Origin: Bacillota bacterium
GTDB taxonomy: Bacteria > Bacillota_C > Negativicutes > JAEYSJ01
Reading direction: 5' to 3'
DNA length: 16,041 nt
NCBI GenBank assembly: GCA_023434855.1
Contig: JAEYSJ010000314.1
Location: 1 to 16,041 of the forward strand
In this document: positions 6,889-16,041 of the stretch, piece by piece
Layout: each line of letters begins with the position of its first letter
Position numbering within the stretch: position 1 is the first letter of the stretch
Notes under the pieces: model-generated
Seen by the model: the letters and a program-made list of their open reading frames with translations, nothing else
What the model was told of the DNA's origin: nothing
Database searches by the model: none
Made by a program: the position numbers and the translations under genes

Positions 6889-7428
6889 ATGGCCAGATTA
6901 AAAGAGAAGTATATTAATGAAGTGACAAAGGCCTTAATGGAAAAATTCGGCTATGAAAATGTCATGGAAATTCCTAAAATAGAAAAAGTTGTCCTCAATA
7001 TGGGCGTCGGCGAGGCTGTTGGCAATCCTAAGGTGTTGGATGCAGCAGTAGGTGATATGACCATTGTTTCCGGTCAAAAACCGGTAGTCACCCGTGCAAA
7101 AAAATCAATTGCGGCATTTAAAATTCGTGAAGGTATGCCGATCGGAGCCAAGGTTACCCTGCGTGGCGAACGGATGTATCAATTTATAGATAAATTGTTC
7201 AACGTTGCCCTGCCGCGTGTGCGTGACTTCCGCGGCGTTAGCCCGCGCGCTTTTGATGGTCGTGGCAATTACACTCTGGGTGTGAAAGAACAGCTGATTT
7301 TCCCGGAGATTGAATATGATAAGGTTGACAAAATTCGCGGTATGGACATTATTATCGTAACAACCGCCAAGACTGATGAAGAAGCACGAGAACTTTTAAG
7401 ACTTATGGGTATGCCGTTTAGTGCTTAA
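6889..7428 (+). CDS. rplE: 50S ribosomal protein L5
   Basis: 179 residues, the standard length. Conserved blocks are [18 protein letters not shown] (about residues 31-48), [21 protein letters not shown] and [21 protein letters not shown]5 binds 5S rRNA and forms the central protuberance with L18. AAAGGAGGT lies before the ATG. The C-terminus [20 protein letters not shown] is typical. Confidence 0.98.
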   Translation: MARLKEKYINEVTKALMEKFGYENVMEIPKIEKVVLNMGVGEAVGNPKVLDAAVGDMTIVSGQKPVVTRAKKSIAAFKIREGMPIGAKVTLRGERMYQFIDKLFNVALPRVRDFRGVSPRAFDGRGNYTLGVKEQLIFPEIEYDKVDKIRGMDIIIVTTAKTDEEARELLRLMGMPFSA

Positions 7429-7443
7429 GAAGGAGGGACACTT

Positions 7444-7629
7444 GTGGCCAAAAAGGCTTTGATTGAGAAATGGAAGCGTGAACCGAAATTCAAAGTGCGC
7501 AAATATAATAGATGTAAAATTTGCGGGCGCCCCCATGGTTACCTGCGTAAATTTGAAATGTGCCGTATATGCTTCAGAGAATTAAGCTATAAAGGCGCTA
7601 TTCCCGGTGTAACCAAGGCTAGCTGGTAG
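7444..7629 (+). CDS. rpsN: 30S ribosomal protein S14, zinc-binding (type Z)
   Basis: 61 residues from a GTG start. Cysteines at 24, 27, 40 and 43 (CKIC and CRIC, twelve residues apart) form the zinc site that marks the short S14 form; the longer zinc-free form lacks it. The ending [17 protein letters not shown] is the family signature. S14 packs against S10 and S19 in the 30S head. AGGAGGG lies just upstream. In Firmicutes a zinc-free paralogue elsewhere often replaces this form in zinc shortage; none is visible here. Confidence 0.98.
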   Translation: MAKKALIEKWKREPKFKVRKYNRCKICGRPHGYLRKFEMCRICFRELSYKGAIPGVTKASW

Positions 7630-7661
7630 ACTAACAGGAACAGGAAGGAGGTTGTTTTAAG

Positions 7662-8060
7662 ATGGTAATGACCGATCCAATTGCCGATATGCTTACACGT
7701 CTTCGCAACGCTAACTCGGTTTATCATGATAAAGTAGAAATCCCGGGTTCGAAAATTAAGCAAGCGATTGCTCAAATTCTTAAGACCGAAGGCTTTATCA
7801 AGGATTTTGAAATGGTTCAGGATGAAAAACAGGGTGTTTTGCGCGTAAGCTTAAAATATGGCCCTAATCGGGAAAAAGTAATCACCGGTATTAAACGTAT
7901 TTCGAAACCGGGACTTAGGGTGTATGCCAAGAAAGACCAAATGCCTCGGGTGTTAGGCGGTCTTGGTATCGCTATTATTTCAACTTCACAAGGGATTATG
8001 ACTGACAAGCAAGCCCGTCGCGACGGACTGGGCGGCGAAGTAATTGCTTACGTTTGGTGA
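7662..8060 (+). CDS. rpsH: 30S ribosomal protein S8
   Basis: 132 residues beginning [18 protein letters not shown] and ending [20 protein letters not shown], the S8 signature. S8 binds 16S rRNA helix 21 early in assembly and in enteric bacteria represses the spc operon by binding its mRNA. Two in-frame ATGs exist (7662 and 7668); GGAAGGAGG at 7643-7651 is 10 bases before the first, so that one is chosen. A 122-base spacer with palindromes follows. Confidence 0.98.
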   Translation: MVMTDPIADMLTRLRNANSVYHDKVEIPGSKIKQAIAQILKTEGFIKDFEMVQDEKQGVLRVSLKYGPNREKVITGIKRISKPGLRVYAKKDQMPRVLGGLGIAIISTSQGIMTDKQARRDGLGGEVIAYVW

Positions 8061-8062
8061 TT

Positions 8063-8164
8063 TCGAGAATTCGAGGATCGAGGTTCGAGGATCGAAATTT
8101 TAAAACGGGAATTTGCAGTTCGCAAATTCCAACGAGATCGAATAAGCGAACGCCGAATTCGCGA
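8063..8164. repeat. TCGA-rich palindromic element between rpsH and rplF
   Basis: The ends TCGAGAATTCG (8063-8073) and CGAATTCGCGA (8154-8164) are inverted repeats with one mismatch. Inside the left part, TCGA recurs every seven bases from 8071 to 8095 (TCGAGGA, TCGAGGT, TCGAGGA, TCGA). A perfect 9-bp hairpin, GGAATTTGC (8108-8116) with GCAAATTCC (8122-8130), lies in the middle. The GGAATTTGCA core also occurs in the rplC–rplD spacer. It ends 7 bases before the ACAGGAGGTG of rplF. Confidence 0.65.
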
Positions 8165-8182
8165 GTACAGGAGGTGCAATAA

Positions 8183-8731
8183 ATGTCAAGAATTGGTAGA
8201 ATGCCAATTGCCATTCCTGCAGGTGTAACTGTTAAAGTAGATGGCAATGTGGTAACGGTAAAAGGCCCAAAAGGCGAACTGAGCCGTACCGTTCCTAAAG
8301 ATATGATTTTAGAAATGGAAAACAATACATTCTATGTAAAGCGGCCTTCAGATGAGAAGGAACATCGGTCGCTGCATGGCTTGACCCGTACTTTAATTGC
8401 CAATATGGTGACCGGGGTTACTACTGGTTTTAGCAAAACCTTAGAAATTGCCGGAGTCGGATACAGAGCAGCGAAAGCAGGTACCAAATTAGCTTTGACT
8501 TTAGGTTTCTCACATCCGCTGGAAGTTGAACCGCCTAAAGGTATTACTATCGATGTACCTGCGCCCAATAAAATTGTCGTATCCGGTATGGACAAGGAAG
8601 CAGTTGGCGCTCTTGCAGCCAAAATACGTGGATATAGAGAGCCTGAGCCTTACAAAGGAAAAGGCGTCAAGTATGAGGGTGAAGTCATTCGCCGCAAGGT
8701 GGGTAAAGCCGGCGGTAAAGGCAAGAAATAG
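8183..8731 (+). CDS. rplF: 50S ribosomal protein L6
   Basis: 182 residues starting [17 protein letters not shown] and ending with [22 protein letters not shown], the L6 signature. The two repeated alpha/beta domains of L6 are visible as [19 protein letters not shown] and its second-half counterpart around [23 protein letters not shown]6 lies near the sarcin–ricin loop. ACAGGAGGTG precedes the ATG. Confidence 0.98.
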   Translation: MSRIGRMPIAIPAGVTVKVDGNVVTVKGPKGELSRTVPKDMILEMENNTFYVKRPSDEKEHRSLHGLTRTLIANMVTGVTTGFSKTLEIAGVGYRAAKAGTKLALTLGFSHPLEVEPPKGITIDVPAPNKIVVSGMDKEAVGALAAKIRGYREPEPYKGKGVKYEGEVIRRKVGKAGGKGKK

Positions 8732-8748
8732 TAATTGCAACTTGAGAG

Positions 8749-8755
8749 AAAGGAG
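8749..8755 (+). promoter_or_regulatory. Ribosome-binding site that decides the rplR start
   Basis: AAAGGAG at 8749-8755 overlaps an in-frame GTG at 8755, which therefore cannot be used. The next in-frame start is TTG at 8764, 8 bases downstream, and it gives the family N-terminus [15 protein letters not shown]. Confidence 0.7.
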
Positions 8756-8763
8756 TGAATACC

Positions 8764-9132
8764 TTGCTTCGTAAAGAGAACAAAAATGAGGCACGGCAAA
8801 AACGTCATCGCCGGGTTCGTAAAAACGTGGCAGGCACTGTTGATAGACCGCGTCTCAATGTATTTCGCAGTCTGAGTCATATTTATGCTCAGATTATTAA
8901 CGATAAAACAGGCACTACTCTGGTTTCGGCCAGCACTATGGATAAAGAAGTCCGGGAAGGCATGGAATATGGCGGCAATATCGAGGCAGCTAAAGCTGTA
9001 GGTACAGCAATTGCCAAACGCGCTATAGCTCAAGGTATCAGCAAAGTTGTTTTTGACCGTGGCGGTTATATTTATCACGGCAGAGTGGCCGCATTAGCGG
9101 ACGCAGCACGTGAAGCAGGGCTGGAATTTTAG
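8764..9132 (+). CDS. rplR: 50S ribosomal protein L18
   Basis: 122 residues when started at the TTG at 8764: [20 protein letters not shown], the usual L18 beginning and length. Downstream are [19 protein letters not shown] and [21 protein letters not shown]18 binds 5S rRNA beside L5 in the central protuberance. A start at 8755 would add MNT but would lie inside the ribosome-binding site. The rare TTG start is notable for such an abundant protein, where weak starts can tune dosage. Confidence 0.96.
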   Translation: MLRKENKNEARQKRHRRVRKNVAGTVDRPRLNVFRSLSHIYAQIINDKTGTTLVSASTMDKEVREGMEYGGNIEAAKAVGTAIAKRAIAQGISKVVFDRGGYIYHGRVAALADAAREAGLEF

Positions 9133-9149
9133 GAAAAGGAGGGAAACTA

Positions 9150-9650
9150 ATGGCCAGAATTGATTATACAAGTCTTGATCTCAAAGAAAAAGTTGTATAT
9201 ATAAACAGGGTTGCCAAAGTAGTTAAAGGTGGACGCCGCTTTTCATTCAGCGCATTGGTAGTTGTCGGCGATGGCAACGGTCATGTTGGCGCCGGACTGG
9301 GCAAAGCAGCCGAAGTACCTGAAGCAATTCGTAAAGGTATCGAGGATGCCAAAAAGAATCTAATAAAGGTTCCATTGGTAGGTACTACCATTCCCCATGA
9401 AATTCTGGGCGTGTTTGGTGCAGGCAAAGTGCTTTTAAAACCGGCTTCTGAAGGTACTGGTGTTATTGCCGGCGGTCCGGCTCGGGCAGTGCTTGAACTT
9501 GCCGGAATTCATGACATTTTGACCAAATCGCTGGGATCATCCAATGCTAACAACATGGTACGCGCTACTTTGCACGGCCTGGAGCAGCTTAAGCGGGCAG
9601 AAAGAGTGGCTGAACTTCGCGGTAAAACCGTTCAGGAACTTTTGGGCTAA
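9150..9650 (+). CDS. rpsE: 30S ribosomal protein S5
   Basis: 166 residues. The N-terminal double-stranded RNA-binding-like domain contains [20 protein letters not shown], and [20 protein letters not shown] is the S5 signature. S5 lies at the mRNA entry site and affects decoding accuracy. AAAAGGAGGG lies before the ATG. The C-terminal [12 protein letters not shown] end is normal. Confidence 0.98.
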   Translation: MARIDYTSLDLKEKVVYINRVAKVVKGGRRFSFSALVVVGDGNGHVGAGLGKAAEVPEAIRKGIEDAKKNLIKVPLVGTTIPHEILGVFGAGKVLLKPASEGTGVIAGGPARAVLELAGIHDILTKSLGSSNANNMVRATLHGLEQLKRAERVAELRGKTVQELLG

Positions 9651-9677
9651 GCCTATAAGCCTAGAGGAGGAAAGATT

Positions 9678-9863
9678 ATGGCAAAACTCAAAATTATGCT
9701 TACCAGAAGCCTGATCGGCAGACCGGAAACACAACGTGCTACTGTAAAGGCTTTAGGTCTTGGTAAGACTAACAGTGCAGTAATACAGGATGACACTCCG
9801 GCAATCAGAGGTATGATTCGCAAAGTAGAGCATCTTGTTACAGTTGAAGAAGTACAAGACTAA
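9678..9863 (+). CDS. rpmD: 50S ribosomal protein L30
   Basis: 61 residues beginning [20 protein letters not shown], followed by [20 protein letters not shown], the L30 signature; length is the usual bacterial 58-61. L30 binds 23S rRNA near the 5S region and is missing from some bacteria. GAGGAGG lies 7-8 bases before the ATG. It ends 19 bases before rplO. Confidence 0.97.
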   Translation: MAKLKIMLTRSLIGRPETQRATVKALGLGKTNSAVIQDDTPAIRGMIRKVEHLVTVEEVQD

Positions 9864-9882
9864 GTTCAAGGAGGTGCTAATG

Positions 9883-10323
9883 ATGAAATTACACGAATTA
9901 GCTCCAGCGCCTGGTTCAAAAAAGGAACGTACCCGTGTAGGCCGTGGACTTGGATCCGGTCTTGGCAAAACCTCGGGTAAAGGTCATAAAGGTCAGAAAG
10001 CGCGTGCCGGTGGCGGCGTCCGTCCTGGTTTCGAAGGTGGACAAATGCCGATTTACCGTAGATTGCCTAAACGTGGTTTTTATAATAAGTTTGGCAAAGA
10101 GTACGCAGAAGTTAATGTTTCTGAACTTAACCGTTTTGAAAATGGCGCAGTAGTTGATCCTGTAGCTTTAGTAGAGTCCGGCGTGGTGAAAAACGTGCGC
10201 GATGGTGTGCGTATTTTAGGCAATGGCGAACTTACTAAATCCCTTACCGTTATAGCTAACGGTTTTACCAAATCAGCAACAGAAAAAATTACGGCTGCTG
10301 GCGGAAAAGTAGAGGTGGTATAG
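9883..10323 (+). CDS. rplO: 50S ribosomal protein L15
   Basis: 146 residues starting [20 protein letters not shown], followed by a Gly/Lys-rich stretch (about residues 20-50) that threads into 23S rRNA and the [18 protein letters not shown] signature. L15 is a late-stage 50S assembly protein. Two adjacent ATGs exist (9880 and 9883); AAGGAGG ends at 9874, giving 5 or 8 bases of spacing, so 9883 is preferred. The stop codon abuts the secY GTG with no gap. Confidence 0.96.
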   Translation: MKLHELAPAPGSKKERTRVGRGLGSGLGKTSGKGHKGQKARAGGGVRPGFEGGQMPIYRRLPKRGFYNKFGKEYAEVNVSELNRFENGAVVDPVALVESGVVKNVRDGVRILGNGELTKSLTVIANGFTKSATEKITAAGGKVEVV

Positions 10324-11580
10324 GTGCTTTCAGCCCTGTCCAACATACTCAAAATTACTGAACTCCGGCAAAAGGTAGTCTTTACGCTGGCTATGTTTTT
10401 AGTATTCAGGGCCGGCACTCACATTCCCGTTCCGGGCGTTAACGCTGCCGCCATTGAACAACTATTTACTTCAGGAAACCTGTTTGGGTTGATTGATTTA
10501 TTTTCCGGCGGCGCATTAAGTAAGTTCTCAGTGTTCGCTATGAGTATTACCCCTTATATCAATGCATCAATCATTATGCAGCTATTGACAGTAGTTGTAC
10601 CGAAGTTTGAGCAATGGGCAAAAGAGGGGGAAGAAGGGCGTAAAAAAATCACCCAAATTACCCGCTATGGCACCGTTCTACTGGGATTTATCCAGGCTAT
10701 CGGTATGGCTTTTGGTTTGAAGCAGGCGATTATTAATCCAGGGATTGGTTCAATTCTGCTCATTGCGCTGACACTAACTGCCGGAACCACTTTTTTAATG
10801 TGGCTGGGTGAACAAATAACGGAAAAAGGTATCGGTAACGGTATTTCGCTGATTATCTTTGCCGGTATTGTATCAAGATTGCCGGACGGAGTTTTCGTTA
10901 TTTACAAATATCTCACAGCAGGTACAATTAGTATCTTTAATGTTCTTTTGTTTTTGATTATTGCCGTGTTGATGATTGTGTTTGTTATTGCGATTCAACA
11001 AGGACAACGCAGAATTCCCGTGCAATATGCAAAACGTGTGGTTGGCCGCAAAATGTACGGCGGTCATTCTACGCATATTCCGCTGAAAGTAAATCAGGCG
11101 GGAGTTATTCCAATAATCTTTGCGTCATCCGTGCTCATGTTCCCGGTGACTATTGCCCAGTTTATTGATATTCCCTGGGTAAAGACGGTGGCAGGATACT
11201 TTGCGTGGGGAACACCGCTGCAGACGACATTGTACGCGCTGCTCATAGTTTTCTTCACGTACTTCTATACTGCGGTCACCTTGAATATATCGGATATGGC
11301 AGAGAATATGAAAAAATACGGTGGTTTCATTCCGGGCTTGAGACCAGGTAAACCAACCGCTGATTATTTGGACCGCGTTATGACCAGAATTACCCTTGCA
11401 GGCGCAATATTCCTTGCTCTGATTGCCATACTGCCTAACTTTGTAGTTGCGGTGACCAATATCCAAGGGGTATATTTTGGCGGTACTGCCCTTTTGATTG
11501 TGGTAGGCGTGGCTCTTGATACAATGAAGCAAATTGAGGCCCTTGTGTTAATGCGGCACTATCAAGGCTTCATGAAGTAG
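10324..11580 (+). CDS. secY: Protein translocase subunit SecY
   Basis: 418 residues, with about ten hydrophobic segments, the channel-forming subunit of the SecYEG membrane translocon. Signatures seen are HIPVPGVN (33-40), FSGGALSKFSVFAMSITPYI (60-79), the loop GEQITEKGIGNGISLIIFAG (162-181), RRIPVQYAKR (229-238, cytoplasmic loop that binds SecA and ribosomes) and GGFIPGLRPGKPT (333-345). Start is GTG directly after the rplO stop, with AGAGGTGG at 10311-10318 inside rplO, so coupling to rplO is likely. SecY at the end of the spc block is the classic position. Confidence 0.98.
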   Translation: MLSALSNILKITELRQKVVFTLAMFLVFRAGTHIPVPGVNAAAIEQLFTSGNLFGLIDLFSGGALSKFSVFAMSITPYINASIIMQLLTVVVPKFEQWAKEGEEGRKKITQITRYGTVLLGFIQAIGMAFGLKQAIINPGIGSILLIALTLTAGTTFLMWLGEQITEKGIGNGISLIIFAGIVSRLPDGVFVIYKYLTAGTISIFNVLLFLIIAVLMIVFVIAIQQGQRRIPVQYAKRVVGRKMYGGHSTHIPLKVNQAGVIPIIFASSVLMFPVTIAQFIDIPWVKTVAGYFAWGTPLQTTLYALLIVFFTYFYTAVTLNISDMAENMKKYGGFIPGLRPGKPTADYLDRVMTRITLAGAIFLALIAILPNFVVAVTNIQGVYFGGTALLIVVGVALDTMKQIEALVLMRHYQGFMK

Positions 11581-11584
11581 GTAG

Positions 11585-12993
<1,409 letters not shown>

Positions 12994-13020
12994 AGTCTGT
13001 TATATTTATATACACAGACT
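12994..13020. repeat. Short palindrome between map and the KOW gene
   Basis: AGTCTGT (12994-13000) pairs perfectly with ACAGACT (13014-13020), and TATA/TATA inside can extend the stem to 11 pairs with a one-base bulge. No T-run follows, so a terminator is unlikely. The arms resemble the AGTCTGTTT / AAACAGACT right end of the long repeat at 5762-5771, so it may be another trimmed relic, but seven bases is little evidence. Confidence 0.4.
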
Positions 13021-13036
13021 AGGGAGGCGGCGGAAA

Positions 13037-13318
13037 GTGACAGTCTCTAAAGTAACAGATGGTCAATTGGTGACAAGTATTGCCGGGCGGGATAACGGGC
13101 AAAGCTACATAGTTGTAGCAACCATTTCGCCATCTTATGTACTGGTGGCAGACGGAAAAAAACACTCTATGGCTAAACCCAAGAAGAAGAACATCCGGCA
13201 TATTAATGTTCTGAGGTCTATTGCCCAAAATGTGGCGGAAAAGCTTCAGCAGGGCAATAAACCCACTGATGAAGATATTCGCCAGGCTCTAGCGCTTTTG
13301 TATGCACCGGATAAATAG
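13037..13318 (+). CDS. KOW-domain RNA-binding protein (L14e/L6e/L27e-like)
   Basis: 93 residues from a GTG start, with GGGAGGCGG upstream. The N-terminal half is a KOW-type fold: VTDGQLVTSIAGRDNGQSY, followed by YVLVADGKKHSMAKPKKKNI (about residues 34-53), a basic stretch typical of this family. The C-terminal part is helical and polar. Proteins like this are encoded between map and infA in many Firmicutes and resemble eukaryotic/archaeal L14e, L6e and L27e in the KOW part. The genomic place suggests a ribosome- or RNA-associated role, but the exact function is not known to me. Confidence 0.85.
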   Translation: MTVSKVTDGQLVTSIAGRDNGQSYIVVATISPSYVLVADGKKHSMAKPKKKNIRHINVLRSIAQNVAEKLQQGNKPTDEDIRQALALLYAPDK

Positions 13319-13345
13319 TGAAAGCGGACGAGGAGGGATAAGCTC

Positions 13346-13564
13346 GTGTCGAAACAAGATGTTATTGAGGTTGAGGGTACGGTTGTCGAAGCCTTGCCTA
13401 ACGCTATGTTCCAGGTAAAACTGGAAAATGGGCATATTGTATTGGCGCATGTTTCCGGGAAAATCAGGATGAACTTTATTAAGATATTGCCGGGAGACAA
13501 AGTGACAGTGGAACTTACGCCATATGATCTAAAACGTGGACGTATTACCTATCGTTTCAAATAA
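13346..13564 (+). CDS. infA: Translation initiation factor IF-1
   Basis: 72 residues, the standard length, from a GTG start ([20 protein letters not shown]). The S1/OB-fold signatures [20 protein letters not shown] and [20 protein letters not shown] are complete. IF-1 binds the A site of the 30S subunit during initiation. GAGGAGGG lies at 13330-13337. In the alpha-operon block it precedes rpmJ, as in most Firmicutes, with a 112-base spacer. Confidence 0.98.
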   Translation: MSKQDVIEVEGTVVEALPNAMFQVKLENGHIVLAHVSGKIRMNFIKILPGDKVTVELTPYDLKRGRITYRFK

Positions 13565-13641
13565 TGTATTTGATTAGTAGTGATTTTGCTGGTTCGAAAT
13601 AGAAAGAGTTTGTAACCACTGAATATACAAAATCAAATGCA
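13565..13641. repeat. Imperfect inverted repeat between infA and rpmJ
   Basis: TGTATTTGATT (13565-13575), starting right after the infA stop, and AATCAAATGCA (13631-13641) pair at 10 of 11 positions, the odd one being a possible G–U pair in RNA. The 55 bases between them are AT-rich and contain TTCGAAA. No T-run follows, so it is not an obvious terminator; it may be a folded spacer in the mRNA. It differs in composition from the TCGA-rich palindromes elsewhere. Confidence 0.4.
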
Positions 13642-13676
13642 TTAATTTCGAGCAAGCAAGAAGGAGGGCGAAAATA

Positions 13677-13790
13677 GTGAAAGTGAGACCTTCAGTTAAG
13701 CCCATTTGTGAAAAATGCAAGATAATTAAACGTCACGGAAATGTAATGGTGATTTGTGAAAATCCCAAGCATAAACAAAAACAGGGATAA
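13677..13790 (+). CDS. rpmJ: 50S ribosomal protein L36, zinc-binding
   Basis: 37 residues from a GTG start: [20 protein letters not shown] and onward to a TAA at 13788-13790. C11, C14, C27 and H32 form the zinc site of the usual C+ form. L36 is the smallest 50S protein and joins late in assembly near 23S domain V. AAGGAGGG lies at 13661-13668. The next gene, rpsM, follows 16 bases later with its own AAGGAGGTG overlapping the end of this gene. Confidence 0.97.
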   Translation: MKVRPSVKPICEKCKIIKRHGNVMVICENPKHKQKQG

Positions 13791-13806
13791 GGAGGTGCAT
13801 TTATAG

Positions 13807-14181
13807 ATGGCACGTATTGCCGGTGTAGATTTACCGCGTGATAAAAGAGTTGAAATTGCCTTGACATATATTTTTGGTATTGGCCTGACCTTGTCCAAGG
13901 AAATACTGGCTGCTACCGGTATCAATCCTGATACACGGACCCGCGACCTTACTGAAGAAGAAATTTCAAAGCTGCGGGAATCGATTGATAAAAATTATAA
14001 AGTTGAGGGAGACCTTCGTCGGGAAGAACAGCTCAATATTAAGCGATTAATTGAAATTGGGTCATATCGGGGCAGACGTCATCGTATGGGTTTGCCAGTG
14101 CGCGGTCAACGTACCAAAACTAACGCCCGCACCCGCAAAGGACCGAAGAAAACTGTTGGCGCTAAGCGTAAGAAAGTGTAA
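13807..14181 (+). CDS. rpsM: 30S ribosomal protein S13
   Basis: 124 residues starting [20 protein letters not shown], with the helix–two-turn–helix segment [19 protein letters not shown] and the C-terminal signature [21 protein letters not shown]13 in the head of the 30S subunit contacts the P-site tRNA and L5. The C-terminal tail [19 protein letters not shown] is strongly basic. AAGGAGGTG precedes the ATG. Confidence 0.98.
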   Translation: MARIAGVDLPRDKRVEIALTYIFGIGLTLSKEILAATGINPDTRTRDLTEEEISKLRESIDKNYKVEGDLRREEQLNIKRLIEIGSYRGRRHRMGLPVRGQRTKTNARTRKGPKKTVGAKRKKV

Positions 14182-14202
14182 GAAGTAAGGGAGGGATAAA
14201 GA

Positions 14203-14595
14203 TTGGTTGCAAAAAAGGTTGTCAGACCCAAAAGAAAAGAGCGTAAAAATATTGAACATGGTGTCGCCCATATCCGCTCTACTTTTAATAACACCATAGT
14301 TACAATTACTGATACCAAAGGCAATGCCCTTTCCTGGGCCAGTGCCGGTGGACTCGGGTTCCGGGGTTCCCGTAAAAGCACTCCTTTCGCGGCTCAAATG
14401 GCAGCAGAAACTGCTGCTAAAGCAGCTATGGAGCATGGTTTAAAACAAATTGAAGTTTTCGTAAAGGGCCCAGGATCAGGCCGTGAAGCAGCTATTAGAT
14501 CTCTGCAGGCTGCCGGTTTGGAAGTAAACCTGATAAAGGATTGCACGCCTGTTCCCCATAACGGCTGCCGTCCGCCTAAGCGGAGAAGAGTTTAG
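14203..14595 (+). CDS. rpsK: 30S ribosomal protein S11
   Basis: 130 residues from a TTG start ([20 protein letters not shown]), with GGGAGGG at 14189-14195. The core [20 protein letters not shown] and the ending [17 protein letters not shown] are S11 signatures. S11 lies on the 30S platform near the E site and helps bind mRNA. No earlier or later start fits the family length, so the TTG call is well supported. Confidence 0.97.
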   Translation: MVAKKVVRPKRKERKNIEHGVAHIRSTFNNTIVTITDTKGNALSWASAGGLGFRGSRKSTPFAAQMAAETAAKAAMEHGLKQIEVFVKGPGSGREAAIRSLQAAGLEVNLIKDCTPVPHNGCRPPKRRRV

Positions 14596-14624
14596 ATTGA
14601 TTTCTGGGAGGTGTAAATAGAAGA

Positions 14625-15257
14625 ATGGCAAGATATACAGGACCTGTATGTAGGCAGTGCCGCCGTGAAGGCGTCAAACTGTACCTTAAAGGTGATAAAT
14701 GCTATAGTGATAAATGCGCATTTACCAAACGGGGCTATGCTCCCGGACAACATGGCCAAGGCCAAGCTCGTAAGAAAGTATCCGAGTATGGCCTGCAGCT
14801 CAGGGAAAAACAAAAAGCACGGCGTGCGTATGGCGTGTTAGAACGCCAATTCCGCGCTTACTTTGACAAAGCTGAACGTCAAAAAGGAATTACCGGTGAA
14901 AACTTGCTCATCTTGTTAGAAAGAAGATTAGACAATGTCGTTTTCCGTCTGGGTTTTGGCTCCAGTCGCATCCAAGCCAGACAACTGGTACGTCATGGGC
15001 ATTTTACCGTAAACGGTCATAGGGTTGATATCCCTTCGTATTTAATTAAACCGGGTGATGTTATTCAAGTCAAAGAAGGCAGCAAAGAGTCGCCGCTTAT
15101 CAAAGAAATGGCTGAAGGGCTTGGCCACAAAACCACACCGTCTTGGCTGGAATTATCGGCCCAGGACTTAACCGGTAAAGTTGTACGCTACCCCACTCGG
15201 GAAGAGATTGACGTTCCAATACAAGAGCATTTGATTGTTGAATTGTACTCCAGATAA
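14625..15257 (+). CDS. rpsD: 30S ribosomal protein S4, zinc-binding form
   Basis: 210 residues. Near the N-terminus, C9, C12, C26 and C31 (PVCRQC … KCYSDKC) form the zinc site of the C+ version of S4. The S4 RNA-binding domain is seen as [20 protein letters not shown] through [19 protein letters not shown] (about residues 92-130). S4 starts 30S assembly by binding the 5' domain of 16S rRNA. TGGGAGGTG precedes the ATG. The gene lies inside the alpha operon; in Bacillus subtilis rpsD is elsewhere, so this is evidence against that lineage. Confidence 0.98.
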   Translation: MARYTGPVCRQCRREGVKLYLKGDKCYSDKCAFTKRGYAPGQHGQGQARKKVSEYGLQLREKQKARRAYGVLERQFRAYFDKAERQKGITGENLLILLERRLDNVVFRLGFGSSRIQARQLVRHGHFTVNGHRVDIPSYLIKPGDVIQVKEGSKESPLIKEMAEGLGHKTTPSWLELSAQDLTGKVVRYPTREEIDVPIQEHLIVELYSR

Positions 15258-15355
15258 CGAGTGGCGCCTTATGAATTACCCAACACTAGTTCCATCGCCC
15301 TCAACCATGGGATTAGCGTAACCTAGCAGTGCGCAAAGAGGAGGGTTTTTTCCGG

Positions 15356-16041
15356 ATGATCGAAATCGAAAAACCGAAAATCGAGATAGTGGAAGTAAGT
15401 GAAGACAACCGTTATGGAAAGTTTGTATGTGAGCCGCTGGAACGTGGTTATGGTACAACTCTTGGCAACAGTTTGCGGCGAATACTTTTATCATCACTGC
15501 AAGGTGCGGCGGTAACGTCCATCAAGATTGATGGTGTGCTTCACGAGTTTTCCACGATTCCAGGTGTTCGGGAAGACGTTACCGACATAATTTTGAACTT
15601 AAAAGAGCTATGCTTAAAAATGCATGTTGATGAGCCAAAAGTTTTGCGGTTAGAATCCCAGGGCGAAGGTGAGGTTACTGCCGGAGACATAATCGCCGAC
15701 CCTGATGTTGAAATTTTGAACCCCGAGTTGCATTTGGCTACTGTTGATGCCAGTGGTTCACTCAAAATGGAGATAACTGTAGAGCGTGGCCGGGGGTATG
15801 TTTCGGCAGATAAAAATAAGAAACCTGACCATGTTATAGGAGTCATTCCGATTGATTCTATTTTTTCGCCGATTTTAAGAGTTAACTACAATACAACAGA
15901 TACCCGGGTAGGTAACGTTACAGATTACGACAAATTGACGCTGGAAGTGTGGACTGACGGCAGTCTGAGACCAGAAGAGGCTGTTAGTAAATCTGCAGGA
16001 ATTATGATTGCCCACCTGAAATTGTTCCAAAATATAGCCGG
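15356..16041 (+). CDS. rpoA: RNA polymerase alpha subunit, N-terminal part (partial)
   Basis: About 228 codons lie in the window, from the ATG after AAAGAGGAGGG at 15335-15345 (10 bases spacing); the gene runs past the window end. It begins [20 protein letters not shown] and contains [20 protein letters not shown] (the assembly region that binds beta and beta'), [20 protein letters not shown] and [13 protein letters not shown]. The alpha N-terminal domain dimerises and starts assembly of the core enzyme. The C-terminal domain that binds UP elements and activators is not in the window. A 98-base spacer separates it from rpsD, without a convincing terminator. Confidence 0.98.
   Translation, partial: MIEIEKPKIEIVEVSEDNRYGKFVCEPLERGYGTTLGNSLRRILLSSLQGAAVTSIKIDGVLHEFSTIPGVREDVTDIILNLKELCLKMHVDEPKVLRLESQGEGEVTAGDIIADPDVEILNPELHLATVDASGSLKMEITVERGRGYVSADKNKKPDHVIGVIPIDSIFSPILRVNYNTTDTRVGNVTDYDKLTLEVWTDGSLRPEEAVSKSAGIMIAHLKLFQNIA

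Noticed and set aside
15258..15355. Terminator or promoter in the rpsD–rpoA spacer
   Set aside because: Only short, poor complementarities and no T-run after a stem were found; the TTTTTT at 15346 lies inside the leader of rpoA after its binding site and is not preceded by a stable hairpin.

Overview
The window is a continuous stretch of the main bacterial ribosomal-protein cluster (S10, spc and alpha operons), all on the + strand. It starts in the last codons of tuf (EF-Tu) and ends inside rpoA. The order is tuf – rpsJ rplC rplD rplW rplB rpsS rplV rpsC rplP rpmC rpsQ – rplN rplX rplE rpsN rpsH rplF rplR rpsE rpmD rplO – secY adk map – KOW-domain gene – infA rpmJ rpsM rpsK rpsD rpoA. All reading frames are intact. 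Strong GGAGG ribosome-binding sites, frequent GTG/TTG starts, the short zinc-binding S14, a KOW gene between map and infA, and rpsD inside the alpha operon point to a Firmicute outside Bacillus. My best guess is a clostridial or Negativicutes (Sporomusa-like) lineage, but this rests on layout and protein feel, not on a search.

Region by region: bases 1-134 hold the tuf end and a perfect 11-bp hairpin, a likely terminator. Bases 135-555 have no gene and hold a 308-bp repeat with terminal inverted repeats, then a short leader before rpsJ. Bases 556-5507 are the S10 operon up to rpmC. Bases 5508-5800 are a second gene-free gap almost filled by a 240-bp copy of the same repeat. Bases 5801-10323 are rpsQ to rplO, bases 10324-12993 are secY, adk and map, and bases 13037-16041 are the alpha-operon genes. 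Most genes lie within about 30 bases of each other or overlap, and I see no convincing internal terminator, so the cluster is probably read as one or a few long mRNAs.

Together the genes build the 30S and 50S subunits (most r-proteins here), start translation (infA), insert membrane proteins (secY), supply the adenylate pool (adk), trim the initiator methionine (map) and assemble RNA polymerase (rpoA).

The coding content is ordinary and I see no undescribed protein system. What is unusual is the non-coding DNA in the spacers. A MITE-like element is present in two long copies (152-459 and 5532-5771), and there is an apparent minimal terminal-repeat remnant at 3734-3772. A second class of TCGA-rich imperfect palindromes sits just upstream of the ribosome-binding sites of rplD, rplN and rplF. 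Repeats this dense inside one of the most strongly expressed and conserved operons are the main thing worth a second look.
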